This document shows positions 27,624-36,247 of a stretch of DNA of 64,000 nucleotides, piece by piece; the stretch's first letter is position 1, and every line of letters begins with the position of its first letter. Source of the DNA: a bacterium HR19 (GTDB taxonomy: Bacteria; Calescibacteriota; Calescibacteriia; Calescibacteriales; Calescibacteriaceae); NCBI GenBank assembly GCA_002898315.1, contig BEHV01000007.1, positions 58,933 through 122,932 on the forward strand. Direction: 5' to 3'. The translations under genes and the position numbers were made by a program. Under the pieces are notes generated by a model, which worked only from the letters and a program-made list of their open reading frames with translations, searched no databases and had not been told where the DNA came from.

Positions 27624-28331
27624 ATGGCGGAAGGTGAAAGGGTGAATACATTGAGAAGGAAAATTCTGCTCTCAACTTTTTCACTTCCGATTCTCTCTCT
27701 TATTCTTTCAAAAAAAGCTGCTAACCATAAAAGGTCGGTCAGAGTAAATTCTTCTTACAAAGCAAGAAGTTTCAAAAATTTTGAGAGAATCGGTGTTTTC
27801 TCAGATAATCTTATCAAGAATCATTTGAGAATATATCAAGATTCTGTGTATTCTCTCAACAGTTTGATAGAAGAAATGAGCTCCTTTGCTAAATCTCGCA
27901 AATTCTCTTTAGAATACTACGAGCTCAAAAGGAGGTTTTCCTATGAGTTCAACTCTGTGAGATTGCATGAAATATACTTTGAGAGTATGACGAGAGATGG
28001 AGTGTATCTCAAAGAGGATTTGAGAGTTTTTAAAAAGATCAAAGGAGATTTTGGGTCATTTGAAAACTGGCAGAATAATTTTGCCGATCTGGGAATGGTA
28101 AGAGGGATAGGGTGGGTTGCTCTCTGCTACGATGAATTATCAGATAAACTTTTCAATATCTGGATAGACGAGAACCTTTCGGGTATTCTCACAGGATGTA
28201 AAATCCTTCTTGTTATGGATGTTTTTGAGCATTCATACCAGATTGACTACGGTACAAGAAAAAAAGATTATATATCAACTTTTATGAAGGTTATAGATTG
28301 GCGTATTGTTGAAAAAAGATTTTCTGAGTGA
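27624..28331 (+). CDS. Fe/Mn-type superoxide dismutase with a Tat-like export signal
   Basis: About 235 aa. Metal ligands are His in KNHLRIY, His in RLHEIYFE, and Asp and His in DVFEHSYQIDYG; the C-terminus VIDWRIVEKRF is typical. The N-terminus from the ATG at 27624 has NTLRRKILLSTFSLPIL, a twin arginine before a hydrophobic core, suggesting export by Tat. In the segment where relatives read GYV after the first ligand this protein has DSV, so the usual Tyr is missing. The frame extends up to a TTG at 27561. Confidence 0.85.
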   Translation: MAEGERVNTLRRKILLSTFSLPILSLILSKKAANHKRSVRVNSSYKARSFKNFERIGVFSDNLIKNHLRIYQDSVYSLNSLIEEMSSFAKSRKFSLEYYELKRRFSYEFNSVRLHEIYFESMTRDGVYLKEDLRVFKKIKGDFGSFENWQNNFADLGMVRGIGWVALCYDELSDKLFNIWIDENLSGILTGCKILLVMDVFEHSYQIDYGTRKKDYISTFMKVIDWRIVEKRFSE

Positions 28332-28334
28332 GGA

Positions 28335-30272
28335 CTATCTTTCCATTTTCCCAATCTCAATTATCTCTTTTATCCTTCCGTTTTCCATTGTGAGAGAGAT
28401 GTTGAATTTATCAATGTTAGCTGTTCTGTGAGTTGCGAATAATACTGTCATCTCATTATCATTTTCCTCAATATATTTGAAGAGGGAGTTTATGATTCTT
28501 CTTTCAGTCAGAACATCAACATTAGCGAAGGCGTCATCAAGTATAAGTATTTTTGGTTTTTTGATCAGGGCTCTTGCAAGTGCAAGCCGCTCTTTCTGCC
28601 CACCTGATAACCTTACTCCTTTTTCTCCGACTATTTCATCAAGTCCATTCGGGAAATCCTCTATTCTGAAATTTGAGATTTCAAGATACCTTTTGATTTC
28701 ATTATCCTCTAAACCATTTTCATATTTACCATCGTAATACAAAAGTATGTCTTTTCCTATCTTGATGTTTTCTCTTATTGTTGTTGAAAAGAAGAAATTT
28801 TCTTGAAGGACTGCGGAGATTTTGCTCTTATATTCAAGGATAGGGATTGACAAAATGTCTTTCCCGCCGAGGAAAATTGTATTTTTAGGAGGTTCGTAAA
28901 GACGCAGGATAAGGTTGAGAAGAGTTGTTTTGCCTGATCCTGTTTTCCCTTCAATAATAACCTTGCTCCCAAACGGAATATATAGATTTATATCTTTCAG
29001 AATTCCGTAGGAGAGATTTTTTATCTGGATGTCATAATTTTCTTTCTCTTTCCAATACTTTGCGTTTTCTGTCTTCTTTCCATTTTCTCTGGTTTTGAAG
29101 GTTTGATTTTCTGTCTGAAAAAGGATTTTTGGAAATTTGTCGGTGAGGTTTTTGGGTTCTTGTAGGTTTTCTGCCTCTTTATTATTGTAGTTTGATTTTT
29201 GAAAATTCGTTTCTTCAATGTTTTCAATTTCTTTTTCTTGGTCTCTTATTCTTTTTACTCTGTATAGTGAAGATATGCCTTTTTGTATTATTGTCACGAG
29301 GTATCCGATGGCCATAGCTGGCCATATAAGAGTTATCTGATATGCAATAAATCCTGCAAGTGTTCCTTTTGTTATTGAACCGTCTATAACCATCTTGCCA
29401 CCGACCAAAAGCACAAGCACCAGAGAAACTTCTGCGAGGAAGAAGTTCGCAAGATCAAATTTAGCTCTTTCTCTCGCAAGAACCAGATTCACTTTTCTGT
29501 AATCTTCACAGTAATTTTCAAATCTTTTCTCTATCTTATCCTCTATTGCGAAGTTTTTTATTATTTTTATTGATGAAATTTTCTCCTGTGCGAAATCTGA
29601 AATAAGTGAAAGTTTGTTCTGGACATTTTCAGACAAAATAAATATCTTTTCCTGAAAGATCACAACAGATAGGGTTATGATGATTAAAGGTGTGAGTGAT
29701 ATAAGTGTAAGTTTTGGGTTTATGAGAAATTCTCCTATAAGGCTGAAGGCAAAAACAGGCATAAGGTGAGCGATTATCATCCCACCAAAACCAAGCATTG
29801 TTCTTATGTTCTCAACATCATTTATTATTACAGATGATATTTTTCCCGTTCCCTCTCTGTCAAAAAAATGTGTTCTGGTGAAGATGATAGACCTGAAAAC
29901 ATCATTTCTTATGTCTCTTTCAACAAGCCGTCCTGTTCTGACAATTATTATTCTGCCTATGTAAAGGAGTATGCTTCTTAAAACCCCTGACCCTGCTACT
30001 GAAAGCCCTACTAATGCGATAAAATCTTTTGTTGTCCCTTTTTCAAGAGCTTCTATGCCTCTTTTTATGAGTGCAGGAATAAGAGCTGAAAGAACCGCCG
30101 ATGATATTGTGAATAAAAATCCTACCACATATCTTCTGATATATTTTCTTACAAATTTCCAGAGGAACAGAGTTGTTTCAAGAAATACAGGGTACAGATT
30201 AGTTTCTTCCAAATCCAGAGTTTCTGAGTTTTCAGTTTTTGGTTCCGAATCTCTTTTGCTGTTGTTTTTCAT
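28335..30272 (-). CDS. ABC exporter half-transporter with a degenerate catalytic site
   Basis: 645 aa: six-helix membrane domain (about 40-340), a Lys/Glu/Asn-rich linker (345-412) and a nucleotide-binding domain. Walker A is GKTGSGKTT (442-450), the signature LSGGQ (555-559), Walker B ILILDD (575-580) and the switch His 615. The catalytic Glu after Walker B is Asp (D580), as in the degenerate subunit of heterodimeric exporters such as TM287/288. No partner gene is adjacent. The tail after the H-loop is short. Substrate unknown. Confidence 0.9.
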   Translation of the reverse strand: MKNNSKRDSEPKTENSETLDLEETNLYPVFLETTLFLWKFVRKYIRRYVVGFLFTISSAVLSALIPALIKRGIEALEKGTTKDFIALVGLSVAGSGVLRSILLYIGRIIIVRTGRLVERDIRNDVFRSIIFTRTHFFDREGTGKISSVIINDVENIRTMLGFGGMIIAHLMPVFAFSLIGEFLINPKLTLISLTPLIIITLSVVIFQEKIFILSENVQNKLSLISDFAQEKISSIKIIKNFAIEDKIEKRFENYCEDYRKVNLVLARERAKFDLANFFLAEVSLVLVLLVGGKMVIDGSITKGTLAGFIAYQITLIWPAMAIGYLVTIIQKGISSLYRVKRIRDQEKEIENIEETNFQKSNYNNKEAENLQEPKNLTDKFPKILFQTENQTFKTRENGKKTENAKYWKEKENYDIQIKNLSYGILKDINLYIPFGSKVIIEGKTGSGKTTLLNLILRLYEPPKNTIFLGGKDILSIPILEYKSKISAVLQENFFFSTTIRENIKIGKDILLYYDGKYENGLEDNEIKRYLEISNFRIEDFPNGLDEIVGEKGVRLSGGQKERLALARALIKKPKILILDDAFANVDVLTERRIINSLFKYIEENDNEMTVLFATHRTANIDKFNISLTMENGRIKEIIEIGKMER

Positions 30273-30398
30273 TTTCCAGATTCTGTTTTCTTTCTCTCAG
30301 TCAAATAAGGTTAATGCTTTTTTGCGCTTTTTTAGTTTAGGGTAAATTTTTTGTTTTTTGATAAAGCTTTTTGAGCTGACTTTACTCTTAAAAAAAAC

Positions 30399-30818
30399 AT
30401 GCTTCAACCAGACATAACCTTTATATATAGCTTTGTTATATTTATCTTTGCGTATTTGATTATCTCTCGTATTCTCGTCAAACCGCTTTCGGAGAAATTT
30501 TTTGAATACTCCGAAGAGATAAAACAGAACGAAGAAGAAGCATCTCAACTTCTTGAAAAAGCAAAAGCGCTGGAAGAAGAAGCAGAAAAAATATTAGAGG
30601 AAGAAAGAGAAAGAGCAGTGAAGTTTTTCAGAGAAAAAATAAGCGAAGCAAACAGAAAAGCAGAAGAAATCAGAAAAGAAGCAGAGGAGTTTTTCCATAA
30701 AAAATTAGATGATGAATTGAACAAACTTGAAGAAGAAAAAAAGAAAGTTATGAGCAAGATTCCCGAGATTGCTGAAAAACTCTCAGATGAGATAAAATTA
30801 AAAGTTTTAGGGGGGTGA
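30399..30818 (+). CDS. atpF: ATP synthase F0 subunit b
   Basis: 139 aa peripheral stalk subunit. One N-terminal membrane helix (about 6-28) is followed by ILVKPL and a long charged coiled coil rich in Glu and Lys. It ends in a TGA that overlaps the possible GTG of the next gene. The second b-type gene follows directly, so the stalk is probably a b/b' heterodimer. Confidence 0.87.
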   Translation: MLQPDITFIYSFVIFIFAYLIISRILVKPLSEKFFEYSEEIKQNEEEASQLLEKAKALEEEAEKILEEERERAVKFFREKISEANRKAEEIRKEAEEFFHKKLDDELNKLEEEKKKVMSKIPEIAEKLSDEIKLKVLGG

Positions 30819-30826
30819 ACAAAACT

Positions 30827-31327
30827 ATGGAAGTGCATGGTGGAGATTTTTTTCATACTCTTATTTTTACAGCCATAAACTTTGTCCTTTACTCTATCTT
30901 GCTTATCAAATTTGTTTTCCCTAAATTGAAATCTTCTCTTGACCAGAGGGAAGTATCTATGAGGAAGGAATTAGAGGAATCTCGCAAGAAGCTTCGGGAA
31001 GCTCAGGAAAAATATGACCTGGCTCTTCAGAGGAGGAAAAAAGCTGATGAGGAAAGAGAAAAGATAAAAAGAGAATTTGAAGACCTCGCAGTGAAAGAGT
31101 ATGAAAAAATAATAGATTCATCAAAGAAGTTTGCAGAGAGCAAGATGCAGGAGATAAACGCTCTCATAGAAGCAAAATCTAAGGAGTTGAAAAAAGAGCT
31201 TGAAAGCTATGCATTAGCAGTTGCTGTTGAGCTTGCAAAAGAGAAAATAAAAAGAGAAAAAACACAAGAAGATGAAAAAAGGTTTCTCTCCCTTGCAATA
31301 GAAAAAATAAAAAATTTAAGAAATTGA
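30827..31327 (+). CDS. atpF: ATP synthase F0 subunit b (second copy, b/b' type)
   Basis: About 167 aa. The N-terminal helix FHTLIFTAINFVLYSILLIKFVFPKLKSSLDQR, broken by family-typical residues, is followed by a long coiled coil. The ATG at 30827 has AGGGGGG (30809-30815) 11 bases upstream; the GTG at 30815 is inside that site, so the ATG is preferred. Paired b and b' genes occur in Aquificota, cyanobacteria and Epsilonproteobacteria. Confidence 0.88.
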   Translation: MEVHGGDFFHTLIFTAINFVLYSILLIKFVFPKLKSSLDQREVSMRKELEESRKKLREAQEKYDLALQRRKKADEEREKIKREFEDLAVKEYEKIIDSSKKFAESKMQEINALIEAKSKELKKELESYALAVAVELAKEKIKREKTQEDEKRFLSLAIEKIKNLRN

Positions 31328-31339
31328 AAGTGTAATTTT

Positions 31340-31861
31340 ATGATAGCCGAAAAATACGCAAGAGCTTTGGTTCTTGCTGGAAAAGATATGCAAGAACTAG
31401 ATAAAATCTATCATGATATGAAAATCTTTCAGGAACTTTTTTCTTCTGAATCTGTGAAGTTTGTTATAAGTTCTCCTTCTTACTCCCGCCAGAGAAAGTT
31501 GGACTTTATATCTTCAATAGCAAGAGATAAGAATTTTTCTCCCATTACAGAAAACTTTCTCAAACTTGTGATAAAAAAAAGAAGAGAAGGATTTTTAGAC
31601 GATATTTTAAGGTATTCTTTTCTTTTCTACTATAATGAGAAGAATATAGAAAAGGTAACTCTTATTTCTGCTTCTCATCCAGATAATCAATGGTTAGATG
31701 AATTGAAAAAAGCTTTAGAGGACTCTCTCAAAAAAAAAGTTGAAATTGAAGTGAAAGTTGATGAAAGTTTGATAGGGGGATTTGAGATAATAGGGAATGG
31801 ATGGAGAATTTCATCATCTGTAAAAAGCTTCCTCTCTTCTATACAGTTGGAGACAAGATAG
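31340..31861 (+). CDS. atpH: ATP synthase F1 subunit delta
   Basis: 173 aa. It begins MIAEKYARALVLAGK, with the helical N-domain and the C-terminal strand VDESLIGGFEIIGNGWRISSSVKSFL, characteristic of the delta (OSCP) subunit that joins stalk and F1. It lies 12 bases after the second b gene. atpA, G, D and C do not follow; the next gene is rpsH on the other strand, so the F1 genes must lie elsewhere. Confidence 0.93.
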   Translation: MIAEKYARALVLAGKDMQELDKIYHDMKIFQELFSSESVKFVISSPSYSRQRKLDFISSIARDKNFSPITENFLKLVIKKRREGFLDDILRYSFLFYYNEKNIEKVTLISASHPDNQWLDELKKALEDSLKKKVEIEVKVDESLIGGFEIIGNGWRISSSVKSFLSSIQLETR

Positions 31862-31885
31862 TGATACTATGTGGTAGAGTGAAAT

Positions 31886-32293
31886 TCACCAGACCTTTGC
31901 TATTACTTCTCCGCCCACATTTAGTTTTTTTGCTTTTACACTGCTCATTACTCCCTGAGGTGTTGAAAGAATAAGTATTCCTGTTCCCCCAAATACAGGT
32001 TTTAAATCTTTTGACTTTATGTAAATTCTTCTTCCAGGTTTTGATATGCGCTGAATTCCTCTTATTACAGAAACTTTTGTTTTTGGCTCTGGGAAGAAGT
32101 ATTTTAGGATTATTTTGAGTTTCCCGCTTTTCCCTTCTGGGATTATTTCATAATCTTTTATGAATCCCTCTTCTTTAAGAACTGATGCTATTTGAATTTT
32201 CAGTCGTGATGCGGGTACGACTATTTCATCTTTTTTTACCGCTAATGCGTTTCTTATTCTTGTTAGCATGTCTGCTATGGGATCGGTTATCAT
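31886..32293 (-). CDS. rpsH: 30S ribosomal protein S8
   Basis: 135 aa. It begins DPIADMLTRIRNALAVKK and ends with GTGILILSTPQGVMSSVKAKKLNVGGEVIAKVW, the classic S8 C-domain. A strong Shine-Dalgarno sequence (GAAAGGAGGT, complement of 32301-32310) precedes the ATG, overlapping the rpsN stop. S8 normally sits in the spc operon with L5, L6 and L18; here only S14 accompanies it. Confidence 0.97.
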   Translation of the reverse strand: MITDPIADMLTRIRNALAVKKDEIVVPASRLKIQIASVLKEEGFIKDYEIIPEGKSGKLKIILKYFFPEPKTKVSVIRGIQRISKPGRRIYIKSKDLKPVFGGTGILILSTPQGVMSSVKAKKLNVGGEVIAKVW

Positions 32294-32309
32294 GCTATTT
32301 ACCTCCTTT

Positions 32310-32495
32310 CTACCAAGAAGCTTTTCTTACTCCGGGTATATCTCCTTTCAAAGCCAGTTCTCTGAAACACATTCGGCAAAGCTGAAAGAACCTTATAAAT
32401 CCCCTTGGTCTTCCGCATTTTAAACATCTGTTTCTTTTTCTTACCTTGAACTTTGGTGTTTTGAATATCTTCTGTTTATCTGCTGCTGTTGGCAT
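32310..32495 (-). CDS. rpsN: 30S ribosomal protein S14 type Z
   Basis: 61 aa, exactly the usual length, from the ATG at 32495; an upstream in-frame start at 32519 would add 8 non-conserved residues. [20 protein letters not shown] and LCRMCFREL give the two CxxC zinc pairs, and the end [11 protein letters not shown] is invariant in type Z S14. It precedes rpsH by 16 bases. No rplE or other spc genes are upstream. Confidence 0.96.
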   Translation of the reverse strand: MPTAADKQKIFKTPKFKVRKRNRCLKCGRPRGFIRFFQLCRMCFRELALKGDIPGVRKASW

Positions 32496-32566
32496 AATAT
32501 ATGCTTTTTTAATTTCCAATTCTCTTAATTTCTTTTTTTCAATTTTTTTATTTTAAAATTTTACTT

Positions 32567-33406
32567 ATGCCCGTAGAGAAAATAAATGTCGGGAGGTTCA
32601 ATATCTCGGTAAGGATAGAAGGAGAAGGCAAAAAGGGAGATATAATGCTTATTCACTGTCTTGGACTTTCAAACAGAATTTTTGACCGACAAGCCGAGTT
32701 TTTGTCTGAACTCGGGCGGAGAGTTTTTCTCCCAGATGTAAGATGTCACGGTGAATCAGATAAACCAGAAGATGAATGCAATATATATGACATCACACAA
32801 GACATAGAGGTCGCAATAAAAAAATTAGGTATAAAGAAGCTCTACGCACTTGGCGGTATATCTATGGGGGGAATGATATCTATGCGACTTGTGTTAAGGA
32901 ATCCCGAACTAACAGATAAACTCATACTTATGGGAACATCTGCTGATGAAGACCCCGGAAGAGAAAGATTTATGCCGATGATTCTCAACCTTCTTCAAAC
33001 CGTGAAGAACGAAAAAGATCCGGAAGTCCTGAAAGAAAATTTCAGGAACGCTGCCGAATATGTTGTCCGTCTCTGCTTTTCTCCTCAATACCTTGAAAAA
33101 GATAATAACTTTGATTTCTGGGTTTCCGAAGCTCTCAAATCGCAAGGATTGGGTGCTATATATGTTTCAAAAGCGGTTATTGAAAGAGATAGCATAATAG
33201 ATAAAATTTCTTCTATAAGTGTTCCCACTCTTATTATGGCTGGATCTAATGATATGGCTGTTCCTGTAAGAGAATCTGAAAAAATTGCTCAGAAGATTAA
33301 AAAAAGCAAGCTTGTCATTTTTGACTCCGCTCCTCACATTTTTACACCCGAGATACCAGATAAAGTAAATGCAGAGATAGAAAAATTCCTCTACTCAAAA
33401 GATTAG
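32567..33406 (+). CDS. Alpha/beta hydrolase (3-oxoadipate enol-lactonase-like)
   Basis: 279 aa. The oxyanion region HCLGLSNRIFD, the nucleophile elbow GGISMGGM (Ser 99), the acid AGSNDMAVPV and the His in SAPHIFTPE give a full triad. The arrangement resembles PcaD-type lactonases and related esterases, but the substrate cannot be assigned. TAAAAT (32554-32559) lies exactly 7 bases before the ATG, the clearest leaderless-type start here. Confidence 0.88.
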   Translation: MPVEKINVGRFNISVRIEGEGKKGDIMLIHCLGLSNRIFDRQAEFLSELGRRVFLPDVRCHGESDKPEDECNIYDITQDIEVAIKKLGIKKLYALGGISMGGMISMRLVLRNPELTDKLILMGTSADEDPGRERFMPMILNLLQTVKNEKDPEVLKENFRNAAEYVVRLCFSPQYLEKDNNFDFWVSEALKSQGLGAIYVSKAVIERDSIIDKISSISVPTLIMAGSNDMAVPVRESEKIAQKIKKSKLVIFDSAPHIFTPEIPDKVNAEIEKFLYSKD

Positions 33407-33453
33407 AGAGAAAATTGCTAAAAAAATTTTTTAAGTGTTTATCAATTTTCCAT

Positions 33454-34191
33454 ATGAATAGTAATACAAATCCTACTCCTATGCAAGATAAAGAGTATTA
33501 TATCAAGAACATTTTCAAATCAAGGAAAGACATTCGGTATCTTTTCAACTCTATTGCTGACTTTTACGAAACGATCAACAAGATTTTATCTTTGGGTTTA
33601 GATGGAAGATGGAGGGATAAAGTTTCAAGTTTTGCCGAAGGTGTATCACTTGATATAGCATGTGGAACAGGAGAAATGACTTACAGAATCAGTTGCAGGT
33701 CAAAATCTCATTATGTTGTCGGATTAGATATAAGTGAAAAGATGATAAGATGGGGATTGAAAAACAGAAGTTTTTGCTCAAAGGTTAGTTTTGTAGTTTC
33801 TGCTGGTGAGTTTTTGCCGTTCAAAGATGATTCATTTGACTCAGTTTCTGTTGCGTTCGGAATAAGAAATTTTGAAGATAGGATATCTGCTCTGCGTGAG
33901 ATAAAAAGAGTTCTGAAAAATAATGGGTTGCTTCTTGTTCTTGATACTTTCAGACCGAAGAGGAAAGCCTTGAAATTCTTATATAAGATATATCTTCACG
34001 CTATACCTCACATCACAAATTTTCTTGTCGGAAGGTTTGAAGAGTACCTCTATATGTCAAAAAGTATTTTGAATTATATGACAGCTGATGAGTTTGCTGA
34101 TTTTCTATCAATGAATAACTTTTATGTTGAGAGAGTTTCTGATATGACTTTTGGTATTGTTTCTTTTGTGTTAGCAATAAACAAAAAATAA
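33454..34191 (+). CDS. ubiE: Demethylmenaquinone/ubiquinone methyltransferase family protein
   Basis: SAM-dependent C-methylation of the quinone ring. FNSIADFYETINKILSLGLDGRWR is the UbiE opening motif, followed by LDIACGTGEMT, VGLDISEKMI, AFGIRNFEDR and ALREIKRVLKNNGLLLVLD. About 245 aa from the ATG at 33454; a TTG at 33415 would add 13 residues. Whether it acts on mena- or ubiquinone cannot be read from the sequence. Confidence 0.93.
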   Translation: MNSNTNPTPMQDKEYYIKNIFKSRKDIRYLFNSIADFYETINKILSLGLDGRWRDKVSSFAEGVSLDIACGTGEMTYRISCRSKSHYVVGLDISEKMIRWGLKNRSFCSKVSFVVSAGEFLPFKDDSFDSVSVAFGIRNFEDRISALREIKRVLKNNGLLLVLDTFRPKRKALKFLYKIYLHAIPHITNFLVGRFEEYLYMSKSILNYMTADEFADFLSMNNFYVERVSDMTFGIVSFVLAINKK

Positions 34192-34216
34192 CTTCACTCT
34201 TTTTTATTTTTTATGT

Positions 34217-35350
34217 CTATGCGTATTGTGAGTAGAAAATCCGCTTCACAAATTCTTTGCCTTTTGAAAGCTCAAGCATTCTTATAAGTGGCACCCTTGC
34301 TCTCTCTATTATATCCTCTGGCACTTCAATTTTGTACTTCATTTCCTTTAAGGATTGAAGGACATCTTGAATCCTTATTGATTTCATGTTCACACAGGTT
34401 TTGGGGCTTCCGACAGATAAAATAATCTTATCGGGGTTTTCTCTTCTTATTCTTTCCACGAGTCCCTCTTCTGTTGCAATAGCGATTTTTTTATGTTTTG
34501 TTTCTCTTGCGAACCTCACCATACCCCCTGTTGAGAAAACCTCATCTGCAAGATCTATCACCTCTGGCGAGCATTCAGGATGTACCACTATTACCGCGTC
34601 TGGATGATTTTCTCTTACTTTCTTTATATCTTCTGGTCTAAACCTGTGATGAACATTACACCATCCATCCCATGGTATTATTTTCTGCTCTGTAAATCTC
34701 TGAACATAAAGTCCTAAGTTTCTATCTGGTATGAAAAGGACTTCTTTTGAATTTACAGATTTGACTATTTGAACTGCGTTGGCTGATGTACAGCATATGT
34801 CGCTTTCCGCTTTCACTGCTGCATCGGTATTTATATAGCAAACAACAGGTCTTCCGGGATACTTCTCTTTAAATTTTCTCAGAGCAGATATGTTTATCAT
34901 GTCTGCCATGAAGCATCCTGCTTCAAGCCGGGGAAGAAGTACTGTTTTTTCGGGGGATACAACTTTAACTCCCTCTGCCATAAAGTGAACTCCGCAAAAT
35001 ACGATAAGGTTTTGAGGGTTTTCAGCAGCTTTTATAGCGAGTTCAAGCGAATCACCAACAAAATCTGCTATCTCCTGAATTTCGGGTAGCATGTAGTTAT
35101 GAGCTAATATAAGCGCCTCTTTTTCTTTTTTGAGTTTGATTATTTCCTGCTGGATCTCTTTTATATCAATATTTCTCTCTTCTTTGTGTTTCAGAAAAAG
35201 GTTAGATAGGTTTTTCCACTTTTCTGCATATCCTTTGCTTTTGAAAATCTCCCTTGCGTACTGAACCTGTTCTTCTGTGAGGAGCGGTTTGATCTCTTTG
35301 GTGTCTTTGCTTCTTCTCACTTCCTCTTTTCCTTTTACTTCCTCGCTCAT
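34217..35350 (-). CDS. nadA: Quinolinate synthase
   Basis: [4Fe-4S] enzyme condensing iminoaspartate and DHAP in NAD synthesis. It has LILAHNYMLPEIQEIADFVGDSLELA, FCGVHFMAEGVK, a central CCTSANAV and the late cysteine in SPKTCVNM. The 377 aa include an extra N-terminal 70 residues, longer than the common 300-350. nadB and nadC are not in the window. TAATAT stands about 8 bases before the ATG. Confidence 0.95.
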   Translation of the reverse strand: MSEEVKGKEEVRRSKDTKEIKPLLTEEQVQYAREIFKSKGYAEKWKNLSNLFLKHKEERNIDIKEIQQEIIKLKKEKEALILAHNYMLPEIQEIADFVGDSLELAIKAAENPQNLIVFCGVHFMAEGVKVVSPEKTVLLPRLEAGCFMADMINISALRKFKEKYPGRPVVCYINTDAAVKAESDICCTSANAVQIVKSVNSKEVLFIPDRNLGLYVQRFTEQKIIPWDGWCNVHHRFRPEDIKKVRENHPDAVIVVHPECSPEVIDLADEVFSTGGMVRFARETKHKKIAIATEEGLVERIRRENPDKIILSVGSPKTCVNMKSIRIQDVLQSLKEMKYKIEVPEDIIERARVPLIRMLELSKGKEFVKRIFYSQYA

Positions 35351-35446
35351 GTTCTTATATATTAATCACCTTCTTTTGTCTGCTCATAAATTTCTGCTTT
35401 GATTGGCTTTCAAGTATTTTTATTTGGACTTCCCGAAATTATATGC

Positions 35447-36199
35447 TCAGATAAATAGGTTAGAAACATCAATTTCCCTTCCTACGATGAGTTCTATGTT
35501 TTTTTCTTGGGCTTTTTTGCGCAGAAATTCAAGCACTTCTTTTGTCGCAAACTCCACAGAGAAAAACTTCATAAATATCTTTTTACCTGTTAATTTCTCT
35601 GCAGATTTCGCTGCTAACTCTAACTTTTCTATCTTCTTCTCCGCTTCTTCAATGCTTCTCAAACTCAAACTTGTTTCAGCAACAATCAACGGCTCGTCGC
35701 AGAAAACATCGACTTCTTTGTATCCATCAACAGGTAAATTCACATGCGTTCTCACATCTGCGTCTATTCCTTTTTGTTTGAGTATATATTTTATAACAAA
35801 TGCGGTGTAGAATTCAAAACCAACACCTACTGCATACTTTAACTCTTGGAGAGCAACCATAAGCCATCTGATAACTCTCTGATTTTCCTCCCATCTTTTA
35901 CTATTTTCTTCCCATCTTCTATTGTTTTCCTCCCATCTCCTGTTATTTTCTTCCCATCTTCTATTATTTTCTTCCCATTTTCTGTTGTTTTCTTCCCACC
36001 TTTTTTCGTTTTCTTTCCATCTTTCTTCTGATAGTTTTACGAACTCGTTGAAATCTCTTCTCAGCTGTCTTATTTCATCAATTATCTCCTTATATCCCAA
36101 AAGCCCCATGACTTCATATCTGAAGTCCTCATCTTTTTTGAGTAGTTCCAAGAGCGTTTTTTTGAGGTTCTCTCTGTGGTTTTTTGAGTTTTTCCTCAT
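35447..36199 (-). CDS. Coiled-coil repeat protein with PD-(D/E)XK nuclease-like C-terminus (DUF3782-like)
   Basis: 250 aa. N-terminal helix (1-45), then seven-residue repeats of the type RWEENNR (about 58-105) forming a regular amphipathic coil. A C-terminal domain from about 125 has LPVDGYKEVDVFCDEPLIVAETSLSL: an Asp, then Glu and a polar residue, as in DUF3782/PD-(D/E)XK-like proteins common in thermophiles. The catalytic Lys is not obvious, so nuclease activity is uncertain. No restriction or toxin partner lies next to it. Confidence 0.7.
   Translation of the reverse strand: MRKNSKNHRENLKKTLLELLKKDEDFRYEVMGLLGYKEIIDEIRQLRRDFNEFVKLSEERWKENEKRWEENNRKWEENNRRWEENNRRWEENNRRWEENSKRWEENQRVIRWLMVALQELKYAVGVGFEFYTAFVIKYILKQKGIDADVRTHVNLPVDGYKEVDVFCDEPLIVAETSLSLRSIEEAEKKIEKLELAAKSAEKLTGKKIFMKFFSVEFATKEVLEFLRKKAQEKNIELIVGREIDVSNLFI
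35883..36029 (-). repeat. Seven tandem 21-bp units inside the coiled-coil gene
   Basis: Seven imperfect 21-base units in register, each with the core TTTTCTTCCCATCTTCT on the + strand, encode the heptad repeats of the gene at 35447-36199. Unit number could change by slippage without breaking the frame. Confidence 0.9.
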
Positions 36200-36247
36200 T
36201 TAAAAAATATTAGTTTGAGAATTTAGATTTTGCGGTTTTTGTTGGAA

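Noticed and set aside
35922-36203. 93-codon open frame on the + strand with FSSHLLL repeats
   Set aside because: It is the antisense of the 21-bp heptad repeats in the gene at 35447-36199.
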